From positions 248,001 to 312,000 of the forward strand of contig NZ_VTUC01000003.1 in the NCBI RefSeq assembly GCF_008364555.1: a stretch of DNA of 64,000 nucleotides, written 5' to 3'. The position numbers and the translations under genes were made by a program. This document shows positions 21,706-32,510 of this stretch, in pieces; position 1 is the first letter of the stretch, and each line of letters starts with the position of its first letter. The DNA comes from Enterobacter vonholyi. Its GTDB lineage: Bacteria; Pseudomonadota; Gammaproteobacteria; Enterobacterales; Enterobacteriaceae. The notes under the pieces are model-generated. The model searched no databases, had not been told where the DNA came from, and saw nothing but the letters and a program-made list of their open reading frames with translations.

Positions 21706-22559
21706 TCTACCCTGATGAAAACATGCTCTATGCACCGGTTGAATGGCAAGACTGCTCCGAAGGCTACACCGACATTCGTTACCACAAGTCCACCGACGGT
21801 ATTGCTAAAATCACCATTAACCGTCCGCAGGTGCGTAATGCCTTCCGTCCGCTGACCGTGAAAGAGATGATTCAGGCCCTGGCGGATGCGCGCTACGACG
21901 ATAACATCGGCGTGATTGTCCTGACCGGCGAAGGCGATAAAGCGTTCTGCTCCGGCGGCGATCAGAAAGTGCGCGGTGACTACGGCGGATACCAGGACGA
22001 CGCGGGTACGCATCACCTGAACGTCCTCGATTTCCAGCGTCAGATCCGCACCTGTCCAAAACCGGTGGTGGCGATGGTGGCGGGCTACTCCATCGGCGGC
22101 GGCCACGTGCTGCACATGATGTGTGACCTGACTATTGCCGCCGAGAATGCCATCTTCGGCCAGACGGGCCCGAAAGTGGGATCCTTCGACGGCGGCTGGG
22201 GTGCCTCCTACATGGCGCGCATCGTCGGGCAGAAAAAGGCCCGCGAAATCTGGTTCCTGTGCCGCCAGTACAACGCGCAGGAAGCGCTGGATATGGGCCT
22301 GGTGAACACCGTGGTGCCGCTTGCCGATCTCGAAAAAGAGACCGTGCGCTGGTGCCGTGAAATGCTGCAAAACAGCCCGATGGCGCTGCGCTGCCTGAAA
22401 GCGGCACTTAACGCCGACTGTGACGGTCAGGCGGGTCTGCAGGAGCTGGCGGGCAACGCCACCATGCTGTTCTACATGACCGAAGAGGGTCAGGAAGGGC
22501 GCAACGCGTTTAACGAAAAACGCCAGCCGGACTTCAGCAAATACAAACGGAACCCGTAA
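21702..22559 (+). CDS. menB: 1,4-dihydroxy-2-naphthoyl-CoA synthase MenB
   Basis: MenB is a crotonase-family enzyme closing the naphthoate ring from o-succinylbenzoyl-CoA. The 285-residue protein shows [15 protein letters not shown], part of the oxyanion hole and mobile loop, and [17 protein letters not shown] and [16 protein letters not shown], which shape the active site. The start overlaps menH (ATGA), and the stop shares one base with the menC start (TAATG). Confidence 0.97.
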   Translation: MIYPDENMLYAPVEWQDCSEGYTDIRYHKSTDGIAKITINRPQVRNAFRPLTVKEMIQALADARYDDNIGVIVLTGEGDKAFCSGGDQKVRGDYGGYQDDAGTHHLNVLDFQRQIRTCPKPVVAMVAGYSIGGGHVLHMMCDLTIAAENAIFGQTGPKVGSFDGGWGASYMARIVGQKKAREIWFLCRQYNAQEALDMGLVNTVVPLADLEKETVRWCREMLQNSPMALRCLKAALNADCDGQAGLQELAGNATMLFYMTEEGQEGRNAFNEKRQPDFSKYKRNP

Positions 22560-23524
22560 TGCGTCGCGCGCAGGTTTACCGCTGGCAGATACCGATGGAC
22601 GCGGGCGTGGTGCTGCGTGAACGGCGGTTAAAAACCCGTGACGGCTTCTTCGTGCATCTGCAGCAGGACGAGCGGGAAGGCTGGGGCGAGATTTCACCGC
22701 TGCCGGGCTTTAGCCTCGAGTCGCTGGAAGACGCGCAGTCAGTATTGCTGACCTGGGCAGATGCGTGGCGTGAGGGCGCGGATCCGGCATTGCCGGATGT
22801 GCCTTCCGCGGCTTTTGGTATCAGCTGCGCGCTCGCGGAGCTGGACGGCAGCCTGCCGGAAGCGGGAAATTACCGCGCGGCACCGCTCTGCACGGGCGAT
22901 CCGGACGAACTCTTCGCGCTGCTCTCCGCTATGCCGGGCGAGAAGGTCGCGAAAATCAAAGTTGGGCTCTATGAGGCGGTGCGCGACGGCATGGTCGCCA
23001 ACCTGCTGCTGGAAGCGATCCCCGACCTTCATCTGCGTCTGGACGCCAACCGCGCCTGGACGCCGCTTAAGGCGCAGCAGTTTGCGAAGTACGTCAATCC
23101 GGCGTACCGCAGCCGCATTGCCTTCCTCGAAGAACCGTGCAAGACGCGGGAGGATTCGCGCGCGTTTGCCCGCGAAACGGGAATTGCCATCGCCTGGGAT
23201 GAAAGCCTGCGCGAGGCCGATTTTGAATTTGTCGCCGAACCCGGCGTCAGCGCGGTGGTGATTAAACCGACGCTGACCGGCAGCCTGGCGAAAGTGCGCG
23301 AGCAGGTCGCGGCGGCGCACGCCTCAGGGCTGACGGCGGTCATCAGCTCGTCGATTGAGTCCAGCCTTGGGTTAACCCAGCTGGCGCGCATTGCCGCCTG
23401 GTTAACGCCTGACACGGTCCCTGGTCTCGACACGCTGAACCTGATGCAGGCTCAGCTTCTCCGCCCGTGGCCGGACAGCGCGCTGCCGTGCCTCGACGTT
23501 ACGGCGCTGGAGCCGCTGCAATGA
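22559..23524 (+). CDS. menC: o-succinylbenzoate synthase MenC
   Basis: MenC dehydrates SHCHC to o-succinylbenzoate. It is an enolase-superfamily enzyme of 321 residues. KIKVGLYE contains the catalytic lysine on the second barrel strand, [10 protein letters not shown] and FLEEPC hold metal ligands, and AWDESLRE the third acidic ligand; [10 protein letters not shown] carries the other lysine. It is one-base coupled to menB and overlaps menE by four bases. Confidence 0.96.
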   Translation: MRRAQVYRWQIPMDAGVVLRERRLKTRDGFFVHLQQDEREGWGEISPLPGFSLESLEDAQSVLLTWADAWREGADPALPDVPSAAFGISCALAELDGSLPEAGNYRAAPLCTGDPDELFALLSAMPGEKVAKIKVGLYEAVRDGMVANLLLEAIPDLHLRLDANRAWTPLKAQQFAKYVNPAYRSRIAFLEEPCKTREDSRAFARETGIAIAWDESLREADFEFVAEPGVSAVVIKPTLTGSLAKVREQVAAAHASGLTAVISSSIESSLGLTQLARIAAWLTPDTVPGLDTLNLMQAQLLRPWPDSALPCLDVTALEPLQ

Positions 23525-24882
23525 GTTTTACCGACTGGCCGTGGCGGCACTGGTGTGCGCAGTTTGCCGATAAACCGGCCCTGAGTCTGAACGACGAGGT
23601 GCTCAGCTGGCAACAGCTGTGCGCGCGCATTGACCGCCTTGCGGCGGGCTTTCACCGTCAGGGCGTGGAGGAGGGCGACGGCGTGCTGCTGCTGGCCCAT
23701 AATCATCCGCACACCCTGCTGGCGTGGCTGGCGCTGCTCCAGTGCGGGGCGCGTATTCTTCCCGTGAATCCGCAGCTGCCGCGCCCGCTGCTGGACGTGC
23801 TGCTCCCGCAGATGACGTTGCGCTTTGCGCTGGTGCTGGACGGCAGCTACGACGCTCTTCCTGCCCTGTGCATGCGCGAGACCACCGATGCGTATAGCGC
23901 TGCGTGGCAACCGGCGCGGCTGGCGTCCATGACGCTGACCTCCGGCTCCACCGGGCTGCCGAAAGCGGCGGTCCATACCTGCGAGGCCCATCTTGCCAGC
24001 GCGCGCGGCGTTTTGTCGCTGATCCCCTACGGTGAAGACGACGACTGGCTGCTTTCGCTGCCGCTGTTTCACGTTTCCGGCCAGGGGATTTTATGGCGCT
24101 GGCTGCAGGCCGGCGCGCGGTTAACCGTGCGCGAGAAACAGCCGCTGGCGGAGGCGCTGTGCGGCTGCACCCACGCCTCGCTGGTGCCAACCCAGCTCTG
24201 GCGTCTGCTTAATGCACACCAGCATTTTGCACTGAAAGCGGTGCTGCTGGGTGGGGCGGCCATCCCTGTTGAATTGACCGAACAGGCGAGAGAGCAGGAT
24301 ATTCGCACCTTCTGCGGCTACGGCCTGACCGAGTTTGCCTCTACCGTCTGCGCGAAAGAGGCGGACGGCGAGCCGGACGTGGGCTATGCGCTGCCGGGCA
24401 GAGAGGTTCAGGTGGTTAACGGGGAAGTCTGGATCAGGGCGCAAAGCATGGCCTCTGGCTACTGGCGGGATGGCGAACTGATTCCGCTGACCAACGCGCA
24501 GGGATGGTTCGCCACACGCGATAGCGGCGAATGGCATAACGGACGTCTGACGATCCTGGGCCGCATGGACAACCTCTTTTTTAGCGGCGGAGAAGGGATC
24601 CAGCCGGAATCGCTGGAACGCGTTATCGCCACGCACCCGCAGGTTAACCAGGTATTTATTGTTCCGCTGGACGACGCCGAGTTTGGGCAGCGTCCGGTGG
24701 CGGTGGTGGAGTGTGAGCCGGGAACGGATATCACCTGTTTACCTGACTGGGTGAGGGATAAGGTGGCGCGTTTTGAGCAACCCGTCCGCTGGCTGCTGTT
24801 GCCGACCGAACTCAAAAATGGCGGTATTAAAGTCTCGCGCCGCGCGTTGCAGCAATGGGTGAACGCATCGCTGAAGGGATAA
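23521..24882 (+). CDS. menE: o-succinylbenzoate-CoA ligase MenE
   Basis: MenE activates o-succinylbenzoate with ATP and CoA. It has the adenylate-forming fold over 453 residues: [13 protein letters not shown] is the phosphate-binding loop, [11 protein letters not shown] the A5 region, and FATRDSGEW with [18 protein letters not shown] the hinge. The ATG at 23521 overlaps the menC stop; an upstream in-frame start at 23467 would lie inside menC and is not conserved. In E. coli pmrD and the arn operon adjoin menE; here yfaZ follows after 124 bases. Confidence 0.96.
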   Translation: MSFTDWPWRHWCAQFADKPALSLNDEVLSWQQLCARIDRLAAGFHRQGVEEGDGVLLLAHNHPHTLLAWLALLQCGARILPVNPQLPRPLLDVLLPQMTLRFALVLDGSYDALPALCMRETTDAYSAAWQPARLASMTLTSGSTGLPKAAVHTCEAHLASARGVLSLIPYGEDDDWLLSLPLFHVSGQGILWRWLQAGARLTVREKQPLAEALCGCTHASLVPTQLWRLLNAHQHFALKAVLLGGAAIPVELTEQAREQDIRTFCGYGLTEFASTVCAKEADGEPDVGYALPGREVQVVNGEVWIRAQSMASGYWRDGELIPLTNAQGWFATRDSGEWHNGRLTILGRMDNLFFSGGEGIQPESLERVIATHPQVNQVFIVPLDDAEFGQRPVAVVECEPGTDITCLPDWVRDKVARFEQPVRWLLLPTELKNGGIKVSRRALQQWVNASLKG

Positions 24883-25006
24883 TAGCCGTTTCAAATAGTT
24901 ACAATCTAATGACCTGCCGCACGCAGAGTGCTTGATCCCCGGGAGACTCCGGTTAAAATCTCGCGGTTTTGGGACTTCTTTATAATAATTGTGCGGGATC
25001 ACGACA

Positions 25007-25546
25007 ATGAAAAAAGTGGCATTAGTGGGCTTAGGCCTGATGGTTGTATCTGCGGCGGCTAACGCCATCAGCATTAACGGATCGGCGGGTCAGGATTATA
25101 CCCACCTTGGCTTTGGCATGGGTACCGAGACTTCGGGTCTGGCGATGACCGGCGGCTGGACGCATAACGATGATGACGGCGACGCGGCCAGCCTCGGCCT
25201 GGGTCTCAACGTTCCTCTTGGCCCGTTCCTGGCCACCGTCGGCGGTAAAGGTATCTATACCAACCCAAATGACGGTGACGAAGGGTACGCGGCGGCAGTG
25301 GGCGGCGGCCTGCAGTGGAAAATTGGCGACAGCTTCGGCCTGTTTGGTGAGTACTACTATTCGCCGGACTCCCTCTCAAGCGGTATCGAAAGCTATGAAG
25401 AGGCTAACGCCGGCGCGCGCTGGACCATCATGCGTCCGATTACCATCGAAGCGGGCTATCGCTATCTGAACCTGGCCGGTAAAGACGGCAACCGCGACAA
25501 CGCGCTGGCCGACGGCCCGTACGTGGGCGTCAGCGCAGGCTTTTAA
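25007..25546 (+). CDS. yfaZ: YfaZ-family outer membrane protein
   Basis: A 179-residue predicted beta-barrel of unknown function. A signal peptide of about 20 residues (KKVALVGLGLMVVSAAANA) precedes alternating hydrophobic strands rich in glycine and aromatics, ending with the C-terminal aromatic residue typical of outer membrane proteins (GVSAGF). The start at 25007 is taken because the ATG at 24989 would put extra residues before the signal. A TATAAT at 24981-24986 lies too close to the start for a confident promoter call. Confidence 0.88.
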   Translation: MKKVALVGLGLMVVSAAANAISINGSAGQDYTHLGFGMGTETSGLAMTGGWTHNDDDGDAASLGLGLNVPLGPFLATVGGKGIYTNPNDGDEGYAAAVGGGLQWKIGDSFGLFGEYYYSPDSLSSGIESYEEANAGARWTIMRPITIEAGYRYLNLAGKDGNRDNALADGPYVGVSAGF

Positions 25547-25553
25547 TCACTCC

Positions 25554-25574
25554 GGCGCGGCAATCTGTCGCGCC
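25554..25574 (+). terminator. Weak hairpin after yfaZ
   Basis: GGCGCG and CGCGCC are inverted repeats 9 bases apart, 8 bases beyond the yfaZ stop, followed by a pyrimidine-rich stretch rather than a clean T-run. It may be a weak or factor-assisted terminator. Confidence 0.4.
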
Positions 25575-25639
25575 AGTTTCTCTCTTATCCACCCCGCGTT
25601 TGCGTTATAGTGTTTTGACCAAATAAGCGGGAGAACATA

Positions 25640-26839
25640 ATGATTAACGTGGAGATGTTATCCACCGGCGACGAAGTGCTGCATGGACAAATTATTGATA
25701 CCAATGCTGCCTGGCTTGCCGATCTTTTCTTTGAGCAAGGATTACCGTTAACGCGCCGCAATACGGTGGGCGACAATCTTGAGTCACTGGTCGCTATTCT
25801 GCGTGAACGCAGTGAGCACTGTGACGTGCTGATTGTGAACGGTGGGCTCGGCCCTACCAGTGACGATCTCAGCGCGCTGGCCGCCGCGACCGCAAAAGGC
25901 GAAGGGCTGGTGCTGCATGAGGCGTGGCTCTCGCAGATGGAGCGCTTTTTCTCCGAACGTGGCCGCGTCATGGCCCCCAGCAATCGCAAACAGGCTGAAA
26001 TTCCCGCCAGCGCCGAGCTGGTCGATAACCCGGTGGGTACCGCGTGTGGATTTGCCATGCAGCTGAACCGCTGCCTGATGTTCTTCACGCCGGGCGTGCC
26101 CTCAGAATTTAAAGTGATGGTCGAGCAGCAGATCCTGCCGCGCCTTCGCCAGCGTTTTACCCTGCCGGAACCGCCGCTGTGCCTGCGTCTGACCACCTTT
26201 GGCCGCTCGGAAAGCGATCTGGCCCAGAGCCTCGATCACCTTCCGCTGCCGCCTGGCGTGTCCATGGGCTATCGCTCCTCCATGCCGATCATTGAACTTA
26301 AGCTGACAGGCCCGGCCGAGCAGAAAGAGGCGATGCTGGCGTTGTGGCCCGAGGTGCAGCGCGTGGCTGGTGAAAGCCTGATCTTTGAAGGTACGGAAGG
26401 GTTGCCCGCGCAGATTGCGAAGCATCTGCAGGCGCGTCAGCTCAGCGTGACCTTAAGCGAGCAGTTCACCGGTGGCCTGCTGGCGCTGCAGCTGTCGCGC
26501 GTCAACGCGCCGCTGCTGGCCAGCGAAGTTGTGCCGTTCCAGCAGGAGACCCTGGCGCAGACCGCCCGCTGGGCGTCCGAGAGAAGGGTGAAGCATTTTG
26601 CCGGTCTGGCGTTGTTTGTCGGCGGGTTGGATGAAGAACATCTCAACTTCGCGCTGGCGACGCCCGAGGGCACCCACGCCCTGCGGGTAAAAATGAGCAT
26701 TACCCGCCACAGCCTGGCGGTGCGTCAGGAGGTGTGCGCCATGATGGCGTTGAATATGCTGCGCCGCTGGCTGAATGGCAAAGAGGTGGCCAGCGAGCAC
26801 GGCTGGATTAACGTGGTTGAGTCGTTGTTCGTGGAGTAA
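25640..26839 (+). CDS. yfaY: CinA-like protein (YfaY type)
   Basis: The 399-residue protein has an N-terminal molybdopterin-binding/ADP-ribose-pyrophosphatase-like domain (STGDEVLHGQIIDTNAAWLA, VNGGLGPTSDDLSALA) and a C-terminal domain related to PncC nicotinamide-nucleotide amidase. At the PncC active-site motif, usually AESCTGG, it has SEQFTGG, so the serine nucleophile position is altered. The amidase is therefore probably inactive, as proposed for E. coli YfaY. Start ATG at 25640 behind GCGGGAG. Convergent with glpC. Confidence 0.85.
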   Translation: MINVEMLSTGDEVLHGQIIDTNAAWLADLFFEQGLPLTRRNTVGDNLESLVAILRERSEHCDVLIVNGGLGPTSDDLSALAAATAKGEGLVLHEAWLSQMERFFSERGRVMAPSNRKQAEIPASAELVDNPVGTACGFAMQLNRCLMFFTPGVPSEFKVMVEQQILPRLRQRFTLPEPPLCLRLTTFGRSESDLAQSLDHLPLPPGVSMGYRSSMPIIELKLTGPAEQKEAMLALWPEVQRVAGESLIFEGTEGLPAQIAKHLQARQLSVTLSEQFTGGLLALQLSRVNAPLLASEVVPFQQETLAQTARWASERRVKHFAGLALFVGGLDEEHLNFALATPEGTHALRVKMSITRHSLAVRQEVCAMMALNMLRRWLNGKEVASEHGWINVVESLFVE

Positions 26840-26846
26840 CACCTGC

Positions 26847-26867
26847 GCCGGGGCCTTTCGCCCCGGC
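26847..26867. other. Strong hairpin between convergent yfaY and glpC
   Basis: GCCGGGGC-CTTTC-GCCCCGGC makes a perfect 8-bp GC stem, 7 bases after the yfaY stop and 5 before the glpC stop. It has no T-run on either side. It may protect the 3' ends of the two converging transcripts. Confidence 0.55.
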
Positions 26868-26872
26868 CATGT

Positions 26873-28063
26873 TCAGCCGAGCGCCTTTGCCAGCAGCGTA
26901 ATCGGATGTTCGCAGCGCTTGCTGGTGGACATCTCAATCTGCCATTTGCAGGTTTCGCAGTCCGTTACTACGATATCTGCGCCGCTCTCCTCAATCTGAC
27001 GAAACAGCGGGGCGCCAATCGCCTGTGACGTTTCGTAGTTTTCACGCTTAAAGCCGTAGGTTCCCGCAATCCCGCAGCAGCGCGAGTCCAGCACCGTCAG
27101 CTCCAGCCCCGGGATTAGCCGCAGCAGCTCCAGCGTATAGAGCGACCAGCCCATCTTCTCCATATGACAAGGTGTGTGATACACCACCTTCAGGGATAAT
27201 TCCCTCAGCGGCAACGTCTGCCCGCTATCCAGCTTGCGCCACAGGAAACGTGTCGCCAGCTCGATGTGCTCGCGCAGTCCGGTGTTGTCCACGTCCAGTA
27301 GATGCGGGTACTCATCGCGCAGGGTAAAGGTACAGGTGGACGAGGTCGCCAGCACCGGAATACCTTTATCAACAATCGCTTCGCGCAGTGACGTGACATT
27401 GCTCTGAGCCTGCCTGCGCGCTTTATCGGTAAACCCGTTGGCGATCAGCGGTACGCCGCAGCACTTCTCTTTATTCAGTAGCTGAACGCCCGTTCCCATG
27501 GCGTTCAGCACCTTCAGCAGGTCTTTACCCAGCTGCGGGTGGTTGTAATTCACGTAGCAGCCGTGGAAAAAGGCCACCTGCTCGGCGTACTGCGCCTGTT
27601 TCGCCGCGACGGATTTATACCAGCGGCGGAACGTACCGTGAGAATATTTCGGCAGGCTGCGGTGATGGTCTATCTTCAGCGTGGCATCCAGCAGCTGGCG
27701 CACCGGTTTGAGGGAGGTCGCGGCATTCACCAGCGGGGCAAACGGCGTAGAGACGCTGCCCATCAGATCGGTATGGCTCAGGATCGCGTCACGCAGCGAC
27801 GGCTTTTGCGCGCTGTAGCGTGCCCGGGCGCGCTGGATAATGTCGCCAATTTTCACATCAGACGGGCAGGCGACTTCGCAGCGTTTGCAGTTGATGCAGT
27901 ATTTTAGCGCCTCGTCGTACAGCTTGCCGTCCTTCAGCCGCAGACGCTCGCCGTCCGGTCCGGCCTGCTTTGGTCCGGGATAGCGTGGGTTCACGCCGCT
28001 GACCGGGCAGACGGTGGTACACACCGTGCATTTGATGCAGCTTTCAAAACGGGTATCGTTCAT
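26873..28063 (-). CDS. glpC: Anaerobic glycerol-3-phosphate dehydrogenase subunit C
   Basis: GlpC anchors the GlpAB dehydrogenase to the membrane and passes electrons to the quinone pool. Two ferredoxin motifs are seen, [12 protein letters not shown] near the N-terminus and [12 protein letters not shown] at about residue 55. Two CCG-type domains follow, with EKCCGVPL and [11 protein letters not shown]. The 396-residue length is normal. The start overlaps the glpB stop by four bases (ATGA), so it is the last gene of glpACB. Confidence 0.96.
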   Translation of the reverse strand: MNDTRFESCIKCTVCTTVCPVSGVNPRYPGPKQAGPDGERLRLKDGKLYDEALKYCINCKRCEVACPSDVKIGDIIQRARARYSAQKPSLRDAILSHTDLMGSVSTPFAPLVNAATSLKPVRQLLDATLKIDHHRSLPKYSHGTFRRWYKSVAAKQAQYAEQVAFFHGCYVNYNHPQLGKDLLKVLNAMGTGVQLLNKEKCCGVPLIANGFTDKARRQAQSNVTSLREAIVDKGIPVLATSSTCTFTLRDEYPHLLDVDNTGLREHIELATRFLWRKLDSGQTLPLRELSLKVVYHTPCHMEKMGWSLYTLELLRLIPGLELTVLDSRCCGIAGTYGFKRENYETSQAIGAPLFRQIEESGADIVVTDCETCKWQIEMSTSKRCEHPITLLAKALG

Positions 28064-29277
28064 TGTTCAGCCTCCGTGCGCTGGCTAATCTGCTCTGCCA
28101 CATACAGCGCCGTGACGGCGCAGACTCCGCCACCGCACCCCTGAGCAATAGGATCGTACCCGCCCAGCAGCGAGCCGATGGCAAAGAGATTACTGACAGG
28201 TTTACCGGCAAGCTGCGGGTGTAACCGGTTATCGACAATCACGCCGAACTGCTGCCAGGGCTGCGGCGAGAAGAAATCACTTTGATACCAGTCCGCGCGG
28301 GAGGCATGCTGGCGAACATCCAGTCCCATAATAGCTTCCCGGATACCCTCCCGGCTGCTCAGGAGCCCGTTGCTGAAGAAGCTGCCGCTTGCCAGCACCG
28401 TATAGCGCGCACGAAGCGGAATATCGTCGTGGTTGCGCGTCCAGATTTCGCTCACCGCGCCGCCGGTCAGAGTGATTTTTTTCACCTCATCACCCGCCAT
28501 CCACACGCCGCCCTGCGCGACAAACTGGCGCTGGAGCTGGGTATGCAGACGAATGCCGGGTACGGACGGAGGCAGCGTTGGCAGCAGGCCGAGCGAGCAG
28601 GGCAGACGATCCGATAGCCAGCGCCAGAGCCGGTTGTCGCGTAAGCCAAAGCAGGCGGGCATCAGCAGGGCGTCACAGCTGTCGCTGAGGGGCCTGAGCG
28701 CGTCATACAGCAGCGGCCATTTGTCCTCGTTATCCAGAAATCGGGCGATATTCACCGCGCGAAACTCGCTCGGGTTATCGCGCAGGACATCAAGCTCAGG
28801 TAGCTCTATCTCTGCCGTTTCGGCATTGATCCCCTGGCGGCAAAGCGACGCCGCCGCGAGATGGGGCTGAAAATCCAGAAAACCACTAATACCCACGACC
28901 CGAACGCGCGCGGCATTGAAGGGGGCAACGGGCACCTCCTCCGGGCTGAGCCAGGCAGAGCGTAAGGTACCGAGCGGCGTGACGCGCTGGTGATTGAGCC
29001 GGGCGCTCCCCTTCAGACGCGCGCCGCAGTCCGCCAGCAGCGCTTCGGTTTCCAGCGCAAAGCGGTCAACGTTGTGCGCGCCAATCAGGTGATAGGGGTG
29101 CTCCGGCGGCATCTTATCGCGGTACGTTTCGTCCACCAGATCCAGCGAGCCCGACGAGAAGTGCAGGGCGCTCTGGCCCCGTGTGATAATGGCGCAGCGC
29201 AGCCCCTGCCTGGTGAGCCTGATGCCGCAGAGCAGGCCTGCCAGCCCGCCGCCGACGATTACGGTATCAAATTTCAT
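28060..29277 (-). CDS. glpB: Anaerobic glycerol-3-phosphate dehydrogenase subunit B
   Basis: GlpB is a flavoprotein subunit of the anaerobic enzyme oxidising glycerol-3-phosphate to dihydroxyacetone phosphate. The start [18 protein letters not shown] at 29277 gives the Rossmann FAD motif right at the N-terminus; the frame is open 24 codons further but those residues lie within glpA. The 405 residues are slightly fewer than in E. coli (about 419). [22 protein letters not shown] is the C-terminal FAD motif. It overlaps glpA by 11 bases. Confidence 0.94.
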   Translation of the reverse strand: MKFDTVIVGGGLAGLLCGIRLTRQGLRCAIITRGQSALHFSSGSLDLVDETYRDKMPPEHPYHLIGAHNVDRFALETEALLADCGARLKGSARLNHQRVTPLGTLRSAWLSPEEVPVAPFNAARVRVVGISGFLDFQPHLAAASLCRQGINAETAEIELPELDVLRDNPSEFRAVNIARFLDNEDKWPLLYDALRPLSDSCDALLMPACFGLRDNRLWRWLSDRLPCSLGLLPTLPPSVPGIRLHTQLQRQFVAQGGVWMAGDEVKKITLTGGAVSEIWTRNHDDIPLRARYTVLASGSFFSNGLLSSREGIREAIMGLDVRQHASRADWYQSDFFSPQPWQQFGVIVDNRLHPQLAGKPVSNLFAIGSLLGGYDPIAQGCGGGVCAVTALYVAEQISQRTEAEQ

Positions 29278-30895
29278 CGCGTTGCTCCTTCTCAAGACCG
29301 CAAAGCCCCTGGTAGACCCAGCGGGTAAATTCGCTTTCGCGCAGGGCATCGCCCCAGGCGACAGGCTGAATGCCTTTCCAGCGCTCGTTTAAAAACGCGC
29401 TGAGCTGATCGAGCGACTGGGTGGCGGTGGTGGTATGGAAGCGCTGCAGCAGTCCGGCGGCACGACAGGCGCACAGCTCGCCCTGACAGGTCCCCATTCC
29501 GACGCGGGTGCGGCGGCGAAGATCGAGCAGGCTGTTAACCGTCAGACTTTCCACCGCGTACTGCACCTCACCGGCGGTGACGGCTTCGCACTCGCACACC
29601 AGGCTGCGGCTCAGGCGCCCTTCACCGAGCCACTGCGGCGTTCTGTCGCCGTGGCGGTAAATAGCGGATCCGCGCAGTGGCGCGGGCAGGGAGATGATTT
29701 TTTGCAGCGTTTTTTCGGTGGACTGACGCGAGCCGGGCAGGGGTTGTTCTGCCGTCACGCACCGTTCGGTATTGCCCAGCTTGCGGGCGACGGCATCGGT
29801 CGCCCACTCGGCCATCAGGCGGTAGGTCATCAGCTTGCCGCCGGTGATGGTGATAAACCCGTCCAGCCCGTCACGCTCGGCGTGATCGAGCAGCACAATG
29901 CCCCGGCTGACGTTACGCCCGCTCGGATCGTTATCGCTGGCGACCAGCGGACGCACGCCTGCGTAGGCGCGCAGAATACGCGTCTGCGCCATCACCGGGG
30001 CCAGTTTTTCCCCTTCGCGCAGCAGGACATCGACCTCTTCAGCGGTAACGTGGTTGTAGTCAATCTCGCTATAGTCCACGTGGGTTGAGGTCGTACCGAT
30101 TAATGAGATGGTGTCACCCGGCACCAGAATATCGGCATCTGACGGTTTGCGGCAGCGGTTAATTACGTGGTTATTGATGCGGTGGTCGAGGATCAGCAGC
30201 GAGCCTTTCGCCGGGAACATGCGCACCGACAGGTCCGCGTATTCCGCGATGCGCTGCCCCCATATCCCCGCCGCGTTAACCACCACGGCGGCATACAGCT
30301 CGCTGTGTTCGTTATATTGCGTATCAACGATCCGTACGCCGCAGATGCGGTTTCCCTCGCGGATAAGCCCGGTCACTTCGTGTCCGGTCAGGATGTGAGC
30401 GCCATGTTCGCGGGCGTCCAGCATGTTGGCGGCAGTCAGGCGGAAGGGGTCAACGGTGCCGTCAGGCACTTTGACCGCGCCGATAAGCGCCGGGTTAACC
30501 GACGGTTCCAGCCGCCGCGCCAGAGCCGGATCCATGGCCTCAGCCTGAATGCCCGCTGCACAGCAGGCGGTAATAAAGGTGTCCTGAAAGGTGAGGTCAT
30601 CTTCGGGAAGAGTGATAAACAGGCCGTCAGTCGGCTCAATGCAGTGGCGGGCGATACGCTTGAGGATCTGGTTTTCAGCAATACATTCGCGCGCGGATTC
30701 AGCGTCGGTGACTGCATACCGGGCGCCGCTGTGCAGCAGGCCGTGGTTACGTCCGGTTGCGCCCGTGGCGATATCATGGCGTTCCAGAAGCGTGACGCTT
30801 AAGCCGCGAAGGGCGCAATCGCGCGCGATCCCGGCGCCGGTCGCGCCACCACCAATGATTATCACATCACTATAACGAGGATCGTGACTGGTCAT
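29267..30895 (-). CDS. glpA: Anaerobic glycerol-3-phosphate dehydrogenase subunit A
   Basis: GlpA is the catalytic FAD subunit. The N-terminal [20 protein letters not shown] binds FAD, and the central domain resembles GlpD. A C-terminal extension carries a BFD-like [2Fe-2S] site with CECEAVT and the CQGELCACR cysteines. The 542-residue length is normal. It is the first gene of glpACB and divergent from glpT across a 251-base control region. Confidence 0.96.
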   Translation of the reverse strand: MTSHDPRYSDVIIIGGGATGAGIARDCALRGLSVTLLERHDIATGATGRNHGLLHSGARYAVTDAESARECIAENQILKRIARHCIEPTDGLFITLPEDDLTFQDTFITACCAAGIQAEAMDPALARRLEPSVNPALIGAVKVPDGTVDPFRLTAANMLDAREHGAHILTGHEVTGLIREGNRICGVRIVDTQYNEHSELYAAVVVNAAGIWGQRIAEYADLSVRMFPAKGSLLILDHRINNHVINRCRKPSDADILVPGDTISLIGTTSTHVDYSEIDYNHVTAEEVDVLLREGEKLAPVMAQTRILRAYAGVRPLVASDNDPSGRNVSRGIVLLDHAERDGLDGFITITGGKLMTYRLMAEWATDAVARKLGNTERCVTAEQPLPGSRQSTEKTLQKIISLPAPLRGSAIYRHGDRTPQWLGEGRLSRSLVCECEAVTAGEVQYAVESLTVNSLLDLRRRTRVGMGTCQGELCACRAAGLLQRFHTTTATQSLDQLSAFLNERWKGIQPVAWGDALRESEFTRWVYQGLCGLEKEQRDEI

Positions 30896-30946
30896 TGTTT
30901 ACCCTCTATGTTCGTTTTTTATCATTTAGCCATATTAATTTTGTGG

Positions 30947-30966
30947 TTTGTTTGATTTCGAACATA
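30947..30966. promoter_or_regulatory. GlpR-type operator in the glpA-glpT control region
   Basis: TTTGTTTGAT followed by TTCGAACATA reads as a 20-bp imperfect palindrome matching the remembered GlpR operator form (TATGTTCGAT / AACGAACATT) at most positions in both halves. A second half-site, TATGTTCG, begins at 30907 close to the glpA start. GlpR repression relieved by glycerol-3-phosphate is known for these operons in E. coli; occupancy here is inferred. Confidence 0.6.
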
Positions 30967-31040
30967 AACGCGCGGAATTCGAAAGTGAAACGTGATTTCA
31001 TGCGCTTTTTTGCGCATTCTGTCATATTTCTGTAACAATC

Positions 31041-31056
31041 TGTGCGTTGATTCACA
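31041..31056. promoter_or_regulatory. CRP site upstream of glpT
   Basis: TGTGC-GTTGAT-TCACA matches the CRP consensus TGTGA-N6-TCACA at nine of ten positions. It sits 91 bases before the glpT ATG, in the region shared with glpA, consistent with catabolite control of both divergent operons. Confidence 0.65.
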
Positions 31057-31146
31057 GTAACAATCACCGTGATTTCTTAACATCCCCGCCTCTGGAATTC
31101 AGGTGCGAGCCACCTGCTCATTCATTTCAAGGCCACGGAGGCTGTT

Positions 31147-32499
31147 ATGCTCAGTATCTTCAAACCTGCGCCGCACAGGGCGCGTCTGCCAGAGGCAGAA
31201 ATAGATCCGCTCTATCGCCGTCTGCGTTGGCAAATCTTCCTGGGGATCTTCTTCGGGTACGCGGCGTACTACCTTGTACGTAAAAACTTCGCGCTCGCCA
31301 TGCCGTATCTGGTGGAGCAGGGCTTTTCCCGTGGCGATCTGGGGTTCGCGCTGTCGGGGATCTCCATCGCCTACGGTTTTTCCAAATTCATCATGGGTTC
31401 CGTGTCGGATCGCTCGAATCCGCGCGTGTTCCTGCCCGCCGGTCTGATCCTGGCGGCTGCGGTCATGCTGTTCATGGGCTTTGTGCCGTGGGCTACCTCC
31501 AGCATTGCCATCATGTTCGTGCTGCTGTTCCTCTGCGGCTGGTTCCAGGGGATGGGGTGGCCGCCGTGCGGGCGTACCATGGTGCACTGGTGGTCGCAGA
31601 AGGAACGCGGCGGCATCGTGTCGGTGTGGAACTGCGCGCATAACGTGGGCGGCGGTATTCCGCCTCTGCTGTTCCTGCTGGGGATGGCCTGGTTCAACGA
31701 CTGGCATGCGGCGCTCTATATGCCTGCCTTTGGCGCCATTCTGGTGGCGATTATTGCCTTCGCCCTGATGCGCGACACGCCGCAGTCCTGCGGCCTGCCG
31801 CCGATTGAAGAGTACAAAAACGACTATCCGGATGATTACAGCAAGGAGCACGAAGAAGAGCTGACCGCTAAACAGATCTTCATGAAGTACGTGCTGCCGA
31901 ACAAGCTGCTGTGGTACATCGCGGTGGCGAACGTGTTCGTTTACCTGCTGCGCTACGGCATCCTCGACTGGTCGCCAACCTACCTGAAAGAGGTGAAGCA
32001 CTTCGCGCTGGATAAATCCTCCTGGGCGTACTTCCTGTATGAATATGCCGGGATCCCGGGCACGCTGCTTTGCGGCTGGATGTCAGATAAGGTGTTTAAA
32101 GGCAACCGCGGCGCGACGGGCGTCTTCTTTATGACCCTGGTGACCATTGCTACCGTGGTGTACTGGCTCAACCCGCCGGGCAACCCATCAGTAGATATGG
32201 CCTGCATGATCGTCATCGGCTTCCTGATTTACGGTCCGGTGATGCTGATCGGTCTGCATGCCCTGGAGCTGGCGCCGAAAAAAGCGGCGGGCACGGCGGC
32301 GGGCTTTACCGGCCTGTTCGGCTACCTGGGCGGTTCGGTCGCGGCGAGCGCCATCGTGGGCTACACCGTTGACTTCTTCGGCTGGGACGGCGGCTTTATG
32401 GTGATGATCGGCGGTAGCGTGCTGGCGGTACTGCTGCTGATTGTTGTGATGATCGGTGAGAAACGTCACCACGCGGAAGTGCTGGCGCGTCGTCAATAA
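31147..32499 (+). CDS. glpT: Glycerol-3-phosphate transporter
   Basis: GlpT exchanges external glycerol-3-phosphate for internal phosphate. It is a 450-residue MFS protein of the organophosphate:phosphate antiporter family with 12 helices. [16 protein letters not shown] carries the substrate-phosphate arginine of helix 1, and [20 protein letters not shown] is the family signature in helix 4. The central loop is long and charged ([19 protein letters not shown]). It is followed 11 bases later by glpQ. Confidence 0.97.
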   Translation: MLSIFKPAPHRARLPEAEIDPLYRRLRWQIFLGIFFGYAAYYLVRKNFALAMPYLVEQGFSRGDLGFALSGISIAYGFSKFIMGSVSDRSNPRVFLPAGLILAAAVMLFMGFVPWATSSIAIMFVLLFLCGWFQGMGWPPCGRTMVHWWSQKERGGIVSVWNCAHNVGGGIPPLLFLLGMAWFNDWHAALYMPAFGAILVAIIAFALMRDTPQSCGLPPIEEYKNDYPDDYSKEHEEELTAKQIFMKYVLPNKLLWYIAVANVFVYLLRYGILDWSPTYLKEVKHFALDKSSWAYFLYEYAGIPGTLLCGWMSDKVFKGNRGATGVFFMTLVTIATVVYWLNPPGNPSVDMACMIVIGFLIYGPVMLIGLHALELAPKKAAGTAAGFTGLFGYLGGSVAASAIVGYTVDFFGWDGGFMVMIGGSVLAVLLLIVVMIGEKRHHAEVLARRQ

Positions 32500-32510
32500 G
32501 GAGCATTGCG

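Noticed and set aside
24981..24986. TATAAT just before yfaZ as its promoter
   Set aside because: It lies only 20 bases before the ATG and has no usable -35, so I did not list it as a promoter.
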